Assembly (NCBI RefSeq): GCF_001612785.1
Contig: NZ_BDBC01000016.1
Location: 1 to 55,263, forward strand
Reading direction: 5' to 3'
Source: Nocardia beijingensis NBRC 16342
Lineage (GTDB): Bacteria > Actinomycetota > Actinomycetes > Mycobacteriales > Mycobacteriaceae
Length of the DNA stretch: 55,263 bases
Part shown: positions 18,543 through 28,897 of the stretch, piece after piece
Numbering within the stretch: position 1 is the stretch's first letter
Layout: each line of letters opens with the position of its first letter
Notes under the pieces: generated by a model
Database searches by the model: none
What the model saw: only the letters and a program-made list of their open reading frames with translations
Told to the model about the DNA's origin: nothing
Made by a program: the position numbers and the translations under genes

Positions 18543-19250
18543 TCATGGCACCGGCGTGATTCCGACGGTCGGCAGGAAGACGCAGGACTTGGCGCCGTTC
18601 TGCACCGATCCGAACACCGCGGCGAGCACGGTGCCCTTGCCGGTGTCCACCGGAACGGCACGCACCCCGCCCATCGGGAGGGACGCGACGAGGAAGTCCC
18701 GGATCGCCTGCTCGGCGGCGGGGCGCAGGTCGGAGGGAACCGCCGCGGGGATCATCGAGCGGGCGACCTCCGGCAACGGTCCCATGGCGGCCGTGCCGCC
18801 GCGGCCGGTGCTCAGGTTGAGCCAGGCCACTTGCATGCCCCCGGTATTCGGACCGTCCGGCCCGAGTCCGTAGGGCACGAAGGTGAACATGGCCTGCCCG
18901 GCCTTGACGGCGCTGAGGTCCTGGCCGGGAATCTGGACCGTGTTCTTCGGCCACGGCCCCGGAATGGCGCCTGCCACGGCGGGCGCGAGACCGGCCGTGG
19001 TGTTGTCGAGGCAGAACGCCGACGCGCTCGGGTAGGCGAACGGCTGGATGCCGAGCGCGCGCAGCGCGTCGAGCGCGGCTTGATACGCGCCGAACAGGTC
19101 ACCGGGGGCGGCGATCGGCACGGAATCCTCGGCGGACGCGGGAAGCGGGGTATCCGGAGCCGCGAACGCGGCGGCGGGTCCGGCGAACACGAGGGCGATC
19201 GAACTTGTCGCGACAGCGGACAACTGGGTCAGACGGCGCAATATGGTCAC
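18543..19250 (-). CDS. Secreted protein of unknown function
   Basis: A 235-residue exported protein with a Sec signal peptide (basic MTILRRL, hydrophobic core, AAAFA cleavage near residue 30). The mature part has two cysteines (ASAFCLDNTT and KSCVFLP) that may form a disulfide, and Gly/Pro-rich segments such as GPWPKNTVQIPG and FVPYGLGPDGPNTGGM. I do not recognise a domain. The start is GTG 19250, with AGGAGG four bases upstream. It converges with the glycosyltransferase gene (27 bases apart) and diverges from the SAM-riboswitch operon. Confidence 0.8.
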   Translation of the reverse strand: MTILRRLTQLSAVATSSIALVFAGPAAAFAAPDTPLPASAEDSVPIAAPGDLFGAYQAALDALRALGIQPFAYPSASAFCLDNTTAGLAPAVAGAIPGPWPKNTVQIPGQDLSAVKAGQAMFTFVPYGLGPDGPNTGGMQVAWLNLSTGRGGTAAMGPLPEVARSMIPAAVPSDLRPAAEQAIRDFLVASLPMGGVRAVPVDTGKGTVLAAVFGSVQNGAKSCVFLPTVGITPVP

Positions 19251-19624
19251 GAAACCTCCTCATCGGCGGAACGATCGAGGGGGACAGTACTCCGGCTAAC
19301 GCGTCCAACAGCCGGGATTCCGCACAGCAATTTCGTGGCGAGTCCTGTTTGCCCGGAACAAACCTCGGCGCGGCGCATCGGCGTTCCCCAGCGTCGGCGA
19401 TAGCCGTATGCTGCATCGGACCGGCGTCGCCCCGCAACGCCCGCCCCGGCCCGGAGCACTCCGCGCGCCTCGATCGAGCAGCGCACGCCTGGTTACTACA
19501 AGGATCCGATGCACGCGCGTGGACAAGGTCTACGCTCACGGTGATTACTTCTCTTGTTCCATGCTTCCCTTGCTGGGCATCATGATTCGGCTCGCCCCTG
19601 ACAGCCGTTGACAGGGGGTCGGCG
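19251..19624. other. Divergent promoter region without a gene
   Basis: Spacer between the secreted-protein gene and the riboswitch. A plus-strand TTGACA at 19608-19613 is too close to the aptamer to be its -35, and I could not assign a confident promoter. No convincing small gene. Confidence 0.4.
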
Positions 19625-19720
19625 CCAACCATCCAGAGCGACCGAGAGACCTGGCTCGTCGACGTCGCAGCAACCCCCCGGTCATCGGGTGCGGGTGCTT
19701 CCGCCGGGACCGATGGAGGA
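19625..19720 (+). ncRNA. SAM-I (S-box) riboswitch
   Basis: S-adenosylmethionine aptamer leader. Helix P1 is formed by CCATC (19629-19633) and GATGG (19712-19716). P2 carries CAGAG, GAGAGA (19644-19649), TGGCTC and the near-invariant CAGCAACC (19668-19675). P3 is formed by CCCG and CGGG around TCAT, and the J3/4-P4 segment is GGTGCTTCC (19694-19702). These are SAM-I hallmarks. The 3' strand of P1 overlaps a Shine-Dalgarno sequence GGAGGA (19715-19720), suggesting translation is blocked when SAM binds. It precedes an importer and sulfur-metabolism-like operon. Confidence 0.87.
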
Positions 19721-19726
19721 ACCGAA

Positions 19727-19750
19727 GTGATCATCGAGGACCCGTCATGA
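19727..19750 (+). CDS. Putative 7-residue leader peptide (MIIEDPS)
   Basis: GTG 19727 follows the riboswitch-linked GGAGGA by six bases. It opens a seven-codon frame ending in TGA 19748-19750, which overlaps the permease ATG 19747. The strong ribosome site sits on the riboswitch P1 strand while the permease has its own GAGGA (19736-19740). Translation of the leader could therefore carry SAM control to the permease by coupling. It may also be a chance frame. Confidence 0.35.
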   Translation: MIIEDPS

Positions 19751-20754
19751 GCGCGTCCACCGCGCCGGACGCCGCCCCCGAGGCCGCCGCGCCGAGCGAA
19801 CCGGACCCGACCCGCACGCCCGCCCCCGCCGCGAGCGCCGCGACGCCCACCGTGGCGAAGACCCGGCATCCATGGCGCTGGGTGGTCAGCGCCGTCGCCC
19901 TGCTCGTGCTCGCCCAGTTCGTGCACGGCCTGGCCACCAACCCCGGCTGGGACTGGCCGACGTTCGCGCAGTACATCACGGCGAAGTCGGTGCTGTCGGC
20001 GCTGCGGGTCACCCTGGAGCTGACCGCATGGGGCACCGCGCTCGGCTTTCTGCTCGGCACCGCGCTCGCGATCGCCCGGCTGTCGAACAACCCGGTGCTG
20101 CGGGTGATCTCGTGGGTCTACATCTGGGCGTTCCGCTCGATCCCGCTGATCGTGCAGCTGCTGTTCTGGTTCAACATCGCCTACCTGTACCAGACCCTCT
20201 CGGTCGGCGTCCCGTTCGGGCCCGCGCTGTTCACCTTCGAGGTGAACGGGGTGATCAGCGGATTCACCGCCGCCGTGATCGGCTTGGCGCTGCATCAGGC
20301 GGCCTACTCGGCCGAGATCATCCGGGCCGGTTTCATCTCGGTGGACGCGGGGCAGCTGGAAGCCGCGGCCGCACTGGGGATTCCGCGGCTGCGGCAGTTC
20401 CGCACGGTCGTGGCGCCGCAGGCGATGCGCTCGATCCTGCCGAACGCGACCAACGAGGTGATCAGCCTGTTCAAGGGCACCTCGATCGTATCGGTGATGG
20501 CGATCGCCGAGCTGTTCTACCAGGTCCAGGTCATCTACGGGCGCAACGGGCGGGTGGTGCCGCTGCTGATGGTCGCGACTGTCTGGTACATCGTGCTCAC
20601 CACCGTGCTCTCGGTGGCGCAGTACTACATCGAACGCCATTACGCCAAGGGCGCGCACCGCACGCCACCGCCGACGCCGCTGCAACGCGCGTGGCGGAAG
20701 CTGCGCGAGGTCGCCGAGGACGGTCCCGTCGCACCGCGCGGAGCGACCCGATGA
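19747..20754 (+). CDS. Polar amino-acid ABC transporter permease
   Basis: Membrane subunit (335 residues) of a HisM/TcyL-type importer for small amino acids. After a 40-residue Pro/Ala-rich cytoplasmic tail come about five helices, with the permease signature EAAAALGIPRLRQFRTVVAP (about 217-236) that docks the ATPase. Directly behind a SAM-I riboswitch, so the ligand is probably a sulfur compound such as methionine, cystine or an S-substituted cysteine. The start ATG 19747 has GAGGA six bases upstream. The stop overlaps the ATPase start (ATGA). Confidence 0.88.
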   Translation: MSASTAPDAAPEAAAPSEPDPTRTPAPAASAATPTVAKTRHPWRWVVSAVALLVLAQFVHGLATNPGWDWPTFAQYITAKSVLSALRVTLELTAWGTALGFLLGTALAIARLSNNPVLRVISWVYIWAFRSIPLIVQLLFWFNIAYLYQTLSVGVPFGPALFTFEVNGVISGFTAAVIGLALHQAAYSAEIIRAGFISVDAGQLEAAAALGIPRLRQFRTVVAPQAMRSILPNATNEVISLFKGTSIVSVMAIAELFYQVQVIYGRNGRVVPLLMVATVWYIVLTTVLSVAQYYIERHYAKGAHRTPPPTPLQRAWRKLREVAEDGPVAPRGATR

Positions 20755-21518
20755 GCGCCGCACCCGCCGTGCAGGTCCGCGGCGTGCGGAAATCCTTCGG
20801 CGCGCACGAGGTGCTGCGCGGCATCGATCTCACCGTGCGCTCCGGCGAGGTGGTGGCCGTGATCGGTCCGTCCGGGTCCGGCAAGTCCACCCTGCTGCGC
20901 GTGGTCAACCATCTGGAGACGCTGGACGCGGGCACCGTGCACATCGACGGCGAGCTGATCGGATACCGGCTGCGCCGCGATCGCCTGCACGCCCTGCCCG
21001 ACCACGCGGTGCGCAAGCAGCGCTCCCGCATCGGCTTCGTCTTCCAGCAGTTCAACCTGTTCCCGCACCTGACCGTGCTCGACAACGTCACGCTGGCGCC
21101 GCTGTCGGCACAGCGGCGCGACCGGACCGAGGTGGAGCGCGAGGCGCGCCTGCTGCTGGACCGGGTCGGCATCGGACACCTGGCCGACGCGTATCCGCGC
21201 AGGCTGTCGGGCGGGCAGCAGCAGCGAGTGGCGATCGCCCGCGCGCTGGCGCTGCGCCCGCGCGTGATCCTGTTCGACGAGCCGACCTCCGCGCTGGACC
21301 CGGAACTGGTCGGCGAGGTGCTCGACGTGATCCGCGATCTGGCGCACGGCGGCACCGCGCTGGTGATCGTCACCCACGAGATCGGTTTCGCCCGTGAGGT
21401 CGCCGACACCGTGGTGTTCCTCGACGAGGGCGTCATCGTCGAGCAGGGTCCGCCCTCGGCCGTCCTCGACCATCCCGAACACCCGCGCACCCGCGCGTTC
21501 CTTTCCCGAGTCCGTTGA
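20751..21518 (+). CDS. Polar amino-acid ABC transporter ATPase
   Basis: Cytoplasmic ATP-binding subunit of 255 residues. It has Walker A GPSGSGKST (about 40-48), Q-loop FVFQQFNLFPHLTV, signature LSGGQQQRVAIARAL, Walker B ILFDEPTSALDPE and the switch histidine in IVTHEIGF. The GlnQ/HisP-type FQQFNLFPH pattern confirms the polar amino-acid class. Start ATG 20751 overlaps the permease stop. Confidence 0.92.
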   Translation: MSAAPAVQVRGVRKSFGAHEVLRGIDLTVRSGEVVAVIGPSGSGKSTLLRVVNHLETLDAGTVHIDGELIGYRLRRDRLHALPDHAVRKQRSRIGFVFQQFNLFPHLTVLDNVTLAPLSAQRRDRTEVEREARLLLDRVGIGHLADAYPRRLSGGQQQRVAIARALALRPRVILFDEPTSALDPELVGEVLDVIRDLAHGGTALVIVTHEIGFAREVADTVVFLDEGVIVEQGPPSAVLDHPEHPRTRAFLSRVR

Positions 21519-21532
21519 CGAACAGGTTTCCG

Positions 21533-22492
21533 ATGAAGTTCTCCGCCCTGGTCACCGTCGCCGCCACCACGGTCGCGCTGCTGGCCACCGGCTGCACCGA
21601 ACCCGAGGCGGACAACGCCGTGCAGCCCGCCGGTTCGATCACCTTCGACCTCTCCCCCGCCCAATCCGGCCGGGTCAGGGCGGCCAAGGTCGACGCCATC
21701 GCCGCCGAGGTGCCGAAGGCCATCCGCGACCGCGGCACGCTGGTGGTGACCGGCGCGTCCGGCGCGGCGCCGCCGCTGCGGTTCTACGCCACCGACGACA
21801 AGACGGTGGTCGGCTCGGAGGTCGACTTCGCCTCGCTGATCGCCGACATCCTCGGCCTGAAACTCGAAGCGCAGGTGGCCGATTGGTCGCAGAACTTCGT
21901 GCGGGTGGACTCCGGCGAGGTGGACGCGTTCATCTCCAACGTCACCGTCACCGAGGAACGCAAGGAGAAGTACGACTTCGCGACCTACCGCAAGGACAAC
22001 GTCGCGCTGGAGGTGCCGATCCAGAGCAAACTCGACTACAAGGACCGCACGAGCCTGGCGGGCAAGCGGATCGGCGTCGGCAGCGGCACCAACCAGGAGC
22101 AGCTGCTGGTCAAGTGGAACGAGCAGAACCGCGCCGAGGGGCTGGCGCCGATCGACATCGCCTACTTCCAGCAGGTCACCGACTACTACCTGGCGCTGGC
22201 CTCGCAGCGGCTCGACGGCTACCTCGGGCCGAACCCGACGGCGATCTACCACGCGGCCACCGCGAAACAGACCAGGATCGTCGGCACCTTCTCCGGCGCG
22301 GGCGAGGCGCTGCAAGGCGAGATCGCGGTGCTCACCAAAAAAGACAACAAGCTGATCACCGCCGTGCAGCACGCGCTGGCCTACGCCATCGAGCACGGCA
22401 CCTATCAGCAGGTGATCGACCGGTGGGGCCTGCAGAGCGAGACGGTCACCGAATCGCGGATCAACCCGCCCGGCTTGCCGAAGAAGCGATGA
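21533..22492 (+). CDS. Amino-acid-binding lipoprotein (SBP family 3)
   Basis: Extracellular substrate-binding lipoprotein, 319 residues. The signal MKFSALVTVAATTVALLATGC has lipobox ATGC (Cys21). The family 3 core includes VGSEVDFASLIADILGLKL, VDAFISNVTVTEERKEKYDF and KRIGVGSGTNQEQLL. The binding pocket cannot be assigned a ligand by eye. I chose ATG 21533 because it gives a clean signal peptide. TTG 21515, overlapping the ATPase stop, is the alternative and would add six residues. Confidence 0.88.
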   Translation: MKFSALVTVAATTVALLATGCTEPEADNAVQPAGSITFDLSPAQSGRVRAAKVDAIAAEVPKAIRDRGTLVVTGASGAAPPLRFYATDDKTVVGSEVDFASLIADILGLKLEAQVADWSQNFVRVDSGEVDAFISNVTVTEERKEKYDFATYRKDNVALEVPIQSKLDYKDRTSLAGKRIGVGSGTNQEQLLVKWNEQNRAEGLAPIDIAYFQQVTDYYLALASQRLDGYLGPNPTAIYHAATAKQTRIVGTFSGAGEALQGEIAVLTKKDNKLITAVQHALAYAIEHGTYQQVIDRWGLQSETVTESRINPPGLPKKR

Positions 22493-22496
22493 GCCG

Positions 22497-23147
22497 ATGA
22501 CACAGTCGCTTTCGACCGGGACGCTGCGCGTGCACCAGGTCGCCCAGGACGACCCGCTGGCCGCGCCGCTGCTGGCCGAACTCGCCCTCGAGTACAGCAG
22601 CCGTTACGGCCGCACGCCCGGCGAGGTGCACGCTTCCTTGCGCGAGCACCCGGCCACGGCGTTCGCGCCGCCGCACGGGGTTCTGCTGGTGGTCACCCGC
22701 GACGGCGAGGCGGTGGCGGGCGGCGCGTTCCAGCGCTACGACGCGCACACCGCGGAGCTGAAGCGGATCTGGACCTCGCGCGAGCACCGCAGGGAAGGGC
22801 TGGGCCGGTTCGTGCTCGAGCAGTTGGAAGCCGAGATCGCGCGCCGCGGCTACCGGCGGATCTACCTGACCACCGGACCCCGGCAGCCCGAAGCGGTCGG
22901 CCTCTATCTCGCCACCGGTTACCGCGCGCTCTACGACCCTGACCTGCCCGCGGAACAGATCGGGCCGCACCCGTTCGAGAAGCAGCTGCCCGGGTGCCGG
23001 TATCCGGACGGCTCCGAGCTCTTCCGGGCGGAGGTCGCGCCCGAATCGCGCCGTGGCGTGCCCAGCCGACCGTCGGCGACCGCCGACACCTACCCCGACC
23101 AGGGCGAGGAACTCGCCCGCCCCGAAGTATCTGGAGTTGCCCCGTGA
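22497..23147 (+). CDS. GNAT acetyltransferase in the SAM-riboswitch operon
   Basis: Acetyl-CoA-dependent N-acetyltransferase, 216 residues. The CoA motif is IWTSREHRREGLGRFVLEQL (about 90-109), followed by GYRRIYLTTGPRQPEAVGLYL and a C-terminal disordered tail. An acetyltransferase among sulfur-compound importers recalls the Bacillus subtilis ytmI operon, where N-acetylation of S-modified cysteines precedes oxidative cleavage; the same role is inferred here. The start ATG 22497 follows the lipoprotein stop by four bases, and the stop overlaps the next GTG. Confidence 0.85.
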   Translation: MTQSLSTGTLRVHQVAQDDPLAAPLLAELALEYSSRYGRTPGEVHASLREHPATAFAPPHGVLLVVTRDGEAVAGGAFQRYDAHTAELKRIWTSREHRREGLGRFVLEQLEAEIARRGYRRIYLTTGPRQPEAVGLYLATGYRALYDPDLPAEQIGPHPFEKQLPGCRYPDGSELFRAEVAPESRRGVPSRPSATADTYPDQGEELARPEVSGVAP

Positions 23148-24763
23148 TCCGAACCCGTCACCGAATCGTCGCGCTGGCCGGCGCGCTCGCCGCGGCCACC
23201 ACCGTGGCCGCCTGCGGCAGTGATTCGGCCGCGCCCGGCGGCGACGCGGGCCCGCCCCAGCCGGGCGGAACCCTGCGCTACGGCCTGTCGCAGGCGCCGA
23301 CCTGCTCGGATCCCGCCCAGGCCGGCACCAACCAGACGCTGTACGTCGCCCGGCAGATCGTGGATTCGCTGACCGACCAGGACCCGGCCACCGGCGAGCT
23401 GAAGCCGTGGCTGGCGCAGAGCTGGGAGGTCGCCCCCGACGCGAAGGTCTTCACCTTCCATCTCGTCGACGGCGTCACCTTCAGCGACGGCACGCCGCTG
23501 ACCGCGGAATCGGTGCGCAACACGTTCGATTCGGTCGTGAAGCTGGGCTCGGGCAAGGCGCCGCTGGGCAGCAGCTACCTCACCGGCTACGTCGGCACCA
23601 CGGTCGTGGACCGGCTCACCGCCCGAGTCGAGTTCAGCAAGCCGAACGCGCCGTTCCTGCAGGCGTCCTCGACCGCCGCGCTCGGCATCCTGGCCGACGT
23701 GACCACGGCCAAGCCCGCCGAGCAGCGCTGCCTCGGCGACAACGTCGGCAGCGGGCCGTTCACCTACGCGGCCTACCGCCAGGACGCCGCGGTGACGCTG
23801 GCCAAACGAACCGGCTACCACTGGGGTTCGGCGGTGTTCGCCCATCGCGGCGAGGCCTACCTGGACAAGATCGAGTTCACCGTGGTGCCCGAATCCGGCG
23901 TCCGCACCGGCAGTCTCGCCTCCGGGCAGCTGGACGCGATCAGCGACGCGCTGCCGCAGGACGCTCCGCAGATCGAGGCGGCGGGCGGACGGGTGCTCAG
24001 CACCGCCAACCCGGGCGTGCCGTTCGGGTTGCAGCTCAACGTCACCCGGGGGCCGCTGCGCGATCCGGCGGTGCGCACCGCCCTGCTGCCCGCCATCGAT
24101 CGCAAGCAATTGGTCGACACCGTGCTCGGCCCGAAGTTCAAGCCCGCCACCAGCACGCTCGCCAGCACCACGCCCGGCTACACCGACCTGTCCGCGCGCC
24201 TGGCCTACGACCCGGCGAAGACGCGCACCCTCCTGGATCAGACCGGGTGGCTGCCAGGGGCGGACGGCGTCCGGGCGAAGAACGGCGAGCGGTTGTCCTT
24301 CTCGGTGCTGTTCAGCCAGGTGTTCGCGGGCAACCAGGCGATCCTCGAACTGGTCCAGCAGCAGCTGCGGCAGGTCGGCGTCGAGCTGAAGCTGGATCTG
24401 GTGTCCACGGCGGAGGCCACCGCTCGGCAGGGCAGCAAGGACTTCGACGCCTTCTACGGCAACACCACCCGCGCCGACGGCGACATCCTGCGCACCACCT
24501 TCGGACTCGACGGGCGCAACCTCAACGCGCGCGGTCCTATCCCCGCGTTGGACGACGTGCTGAACGGACAGGTCAGCACCGTCGACACCGCGACACGCAA
24601 CGGGCTCATCCGCGCCGCGCAGGAACAGGTGCTCGACGCCGGACTGCAACTGCCGACCGTCGAGCTGTCCCAGGCCATCGGCGCGAGCGGGAACACGCGG
24701 GACCTGAAGTTCGAAGCCTCGGCCCGATTGCAGTTCTTCGACACCTGGCTGAGCGGACGATAG
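23144..24763 (+). CDS. Peptide-type ABC substrate-binding lipoprotein (SBP family 5)
   Basis: DppA/OppA-like lipoprotein, 539 residues. The signal ends in the lipobox VAAC followed by GSDSAAPGGD. The mature sequence has GGTLRYGLSQAPTCSDP, LAQSWEVAPDAKVFTFHL, GVTFSDGTPLTAESV and VGSGPFTYAAY, all typical of family 5. It binds a peptide or similarly sized solute outside the membrane. Start GTG 23144 overlaps the GNAT stop (GTGA). First gene of the second transporter in the operon. Confidence 0.9.
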   Translation: MIRTRHRIVALAGALAAATTVAACGSDSAAPGGDAGPPQPGGTLRYGLSQAPTCSDPAQAGTNQTLYVARQIVDSLTDQDPATGELKPWLAQSWEVAPDAKVFTFHLVDGVTFSDGTPLTAESVRNTFDSVVKLGSGKAPLGSSYLTGYVGTTVVDRLTARVEFSKPNAPFLQASSTAALGILADVTTAKPAEQRCLGDNVGSGPFTYAAYRQDAAVTLAKRTGYHWGSAVFAHRGEAYLDKIEFTVVPESGVRTGSLASGQLDAISDALPQDAPQIEAAGGRVLSTANPGVPFGLQLNVTRGPLRDPAVRTALLPAIDRKQLVDTVLGPKFKPATSTLASTTPGYTDLSARLAYDPAKTRTLLDQTGWLPGADGVRAKNGERLSFSVLFSQVFAGNQAILELVQQQLRQVGVELKLDLVSTAEATARQGSKDFDAFYGNTTRADGDILRTTFGLDGRNLNARGPIPALDDVLNGQVSTVDTATRNGLIRAAQEQVLDAGLQLPTVELSQAIGASGNTRDLKFEASARLQFFDTWLSGR

Positions 24764-24765
24764 GC

Positions 24766-25770
24766 ATGGCGCGCTATCTGGCCCTGCGGGCATTGCAGGC
24801 GGTCTGGGTGCTGTGGGCGGCGTTCACGCTGTCGTTCGTGGTGCTGTATCTGCTGCCCGCCGACCCGGTCTCGATCGCGGCCGACGGCGGCGGCGCCGGC
24901 ACGCCGGTGGACAAGGCCGCCATCGCCGAACTGCAGGCTCGCTACGGGCTGGATCGGCCGCTGTGGGAACAATATTGGACCGCGCTCGGGCACGCGGTGC
25001 GGGGCGATCTCGGGCATTCCATCGCGACCGGGCAGCCGGTCACCGGCGCGATCGGTGACGCGCTGCCCGCCACGCTGGAATTGGCCGGAACGGCGCTGCT
25101 CTTCGCGGTCGCAGGCGGCGTCGCGCTGGCGTTCGCGGCGACGCAGACGCAGCGGCCTTGGCTGCGCAACGCCCTGGCCGCACTGCCGTCGCTCGGCGTC
25201 TCGGTGCCGACGTTCTGGACCGGATTGCTGCTGTTGCAGGTGTTCTCGTTCCAATTGCGGCTGGCGCCCGCGTTCGGCGGGCACGGTTTCGCCGGCACGG
25301 TGCTGCCCGCGATCACCTTGGCCCTGCCGATCGGCGCGGTCATCGCGCAGGTGCTCACCGCAGGGCTGGAGACGACCTGGCGTCAGCCGTTCGTCGACGT
25401 GGCCCTGGCCAAAGGCGGTTCGCGCTGGTGGGTGCGGCGCACGCACGTGCTGCGCCCGGCCAGCGTGCCCGCGTTCACCATCGCCGGGGTCCTGGTCGGC
25501 AACATGCTCGCCGGATCGGTGGTGGTGGAAACGGTCTTCGCCCGCCAGGGTGTCGGGCGGCTGACCCAGACCGCGGTGCTGGCGCAGGACATCCCGGTGG
25601 TGCAGGGCATCGTACTGCTCACCTCGGTGGTGTTCGTCAGCGTGAATCTGGCGGTGGACCTGCTGTATCCGCTGCTCGATCCGCGCATCGCCGCTCGCTC
25701 CCGCACAGTGCGCGGCGAGTCCGAGCAGACCGCCGCCGACACCGCCGAGGAGGCGATCGTTCGTGCCTGA
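24766..25770 (+). CDS. Peptide-type ABC permease, DppB family
   Basis: Integral membrane subunit, 334 residues, with about six helices. It starts with the conserved RYLALRALQAVWVLWAAF and LPADPVSIAA, and contains the docking region QPFVDVALAKGGSRWWV followed by VLRPASVPAF. It begins two bases after the binding-protein stop. The C-terminal tail is short and acidic (RGESEQTAADTAEEA). Confidence 0.9.
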   Translation: MARYLALRALQAVWVLWAAFTLSFVVLYLLPADPVSIAADGGGAGTPVDKAAIAELQARYGLDRPLWEQYWTALGHAVRGDLGHSIATGQPVTGAIGDALPATLELAGTALLFAVAGGVALAFAATQTQRPWLRNALAALPSLGVSVPTFWTGLLLLQVFSFQLRLAPAFGGHGFAGTVLPAITLALPIGAVIAQVLTAGLETTWRQPFVDVALAKGGSRWWVRRTHVLRPASVPAFTIAGVLVGNMLAGSVVVETVFARQGVGRLTQTAVLAQDIPVVQGIVLLTSVVFVSVNLAVDLLYPLLDPRIAARSRTVRGESEQTAADTAEEAIVRA

Positions 25771-25846
25771 CCCTGCTCCCGTCCTTTCCACCGCCGGACT
25801 CGTGCCCGGCGCGCCGCTCGCCGAGGGGGTGTGGACTCGTGGTTGA
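25763..25846 (+). other. 27-codon mini-ORF between the two peptide permeases
   Basis: GTG 25763 overlaps the DppB-type stop, and the frame ends at TGA 25844-25846, past the GTG start of the DppC-type gene. It reads MPDPAPVLSTAGLVPG at the start. It is either a coupling peptide or an N-terminal part of the next permease lost to a frameshift. Confidence 0.25.
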
Positions 25847-26707
25847 CGTCACCGAGGAACAGCGCAGAGCGGTGCTGCCCGGCCTGCGGCGACCGGTCGT
25901 GCGATGGAAGACGTTGCGCGGCAATGCCGGACTGCTGGTGGCGGGCGCCGTCGCCCTGCTCGCCGTCGGGTGGGCGCTGGCGCCGTCGGTCTTCGCCGGT
26001 GGCGACCCGCTGACCGGCGTGCCCGCGCAGAAGTTGCAGAGCCCCAGTGCCCAGCACTGGTTCGGCACCGACAATCTCGGGCGCGATCTCTACACCCGGA
26101 TGGTGCACGGAGCCGGTCTGTCGCTGACCGCGACCCTGGCCGCGGTGGGCATCGCCCTGATCGCCGGGTCGCTGCTCGGACTGCTGGCCGGTGCGATCGG
26201 CGGCGTGGTGGACGCCGTCGTCATGCGGGTGGTCGATGTGCTGCTGTCGGTGCCGTCGCTGCTGCTGTCGCTCGCGCTGGTCACCGCGCTCGGCTTCGGC
26301 ACCCGCAATGTGGCCGTCGCCGTCGGCATCTCGCTGGTGGCCAACTTCGCCCGCGTGATGCGATCGGAAGTGCTGCGGGTGCGCCGGGCGGTGTTCGTGG
26401 AGGCCGCCCACGCCGCGGGGGTGCGCTGGTACACGGTGCTGGCCAGGCACGTGCTGCCCAACTCCTACCAGCCCGTACTCGCGTTGGCCGCGGTGGAGTT
26501 CGGCATGGCGGTGCTGGCGGTGTCGGCGCTGAGTTTCCTCGGCTACGGCGCGAAGCCGCCGACACCCGAGTGGGGCACGCTGATCTCCGAGGGCCGCAAC
26601 TATCTGGCGACCGCGTGGTGGATGACCACCCTGCCCGGCTTCGTCATCATCGCCGTCGTGCTCGCCGCCCAGCGGCTCGGACGCGCGATCGGGAAAGGGG
26701 AATCCGC

Positions 26708-26711
<4 letters not shown>
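25839..26711 (+). CDS. Peptide-type ABC permease, DppC family
   Basis: Second membrane subunit, 290 residues. A first helix (GNAGLLVAGAVALLAVGWAL) is followed by the family motif QHWFGTDNLGRDLYTRMVHG, further helices, and the docking segment VEAAHAAGVRWYTVLARHVLP, ending in PEWGTLISEGRNYL. Start GTG 25839 has GAGGGGG upstream; the 68-base distance from the previous gene is the largest gap among the transporter genes. Its stop overlaps the ATPase start (GTGA). Confidence 0.88.
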
Positions 26712-28330
<1,619 letters not shown>

Positions 28331-28503
28331 TGCCGCGTCCGGCCTACCGCCACAGCCGCGTGCTGCACCGGCCCCGCTGGGCTGCGTGCCGCGGCCGCCC
28401 GGAACCCGCCCCGTACCAAGCGATTACCCCTCCCTGCTCACCGGATCCCACCACCGGCCACAAGCCGAGCGCCTGGTGGCACCGACCGAAAAGGATCGCC
28501 CTG

Positions 28504-28836
28504 ATGGTGTACTACGCCTTCAACCGGAAACCCGACGCCGACGCCGACCCGGTTGCCGCGCCGAACGTTCCAGCCGACGCCGCCGTTTCCGAAGCCGACC
28601 CGGCTCGCTGGTGGCGCACCCGGATGCGCGCCCCGCGTGCCGCCGACACCTTCGGCAACGGGCGGGTGCACGCGGTCGCACCGGTCCGCGCCGCGCGGGA
28701 CCGACGCGATGTCCGGTCCGCACCCCCTGTGCCCGCCGCACTGTGGCAGCAGGCGTTGTTCCTTGCTCCCGATGTCGCCGGAGCCGGAACGCACCCGGCG
28801 CTGCGGCAGCAGATCGATACGGAGGGCACGGCCTGA
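28504..28836 (+). CDS. Small protein of unknown function in the riboswitch operon
   Basis: Not recognised. From ATG 28504 (AAAAGGAT upstream) the product has 110 residues, beginning VYYAFNRKPDADADPVAAP, with a tryptophan pair (ARWWRTRMRAPRA) and a middle segment DTFGNGRVHAVAPV; no signal peptide or membrane helix. Codon third positions are GC-rich, supporting coding. The same frame is open back to ATG 28330, which overlaps the ATPase stop and would add 58 mostly basic residues. The stop overlaps ATG 28836 of a 21-codon mini-ORF that in turn ends at the DUF1684 start. Confidence 0.5.
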   Translation: MVYYAFNRKPDADADPVAAPNVPADAAVSEADPARWWRTRMRAPRAADTFGNGRVHAVAPVRAARDRRDVRSAPPVPAALWQQALFLAPDVAGAGTHPALRQQIDTEGTA

Positions 28837-28897
28837 TGACCCGCCGCGTCCCGCGCCATCCCCATCGCCCCACCGCCCACGAAGGAGTCACCGCGTC

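Noticed and set aside
19608..19613. TTGACA as the -35 of the riboswitch operon
   Set aside because: A -10 at normal distance would fall inside aptamer helix P1, so the transcript would lack part of the riboswitch.
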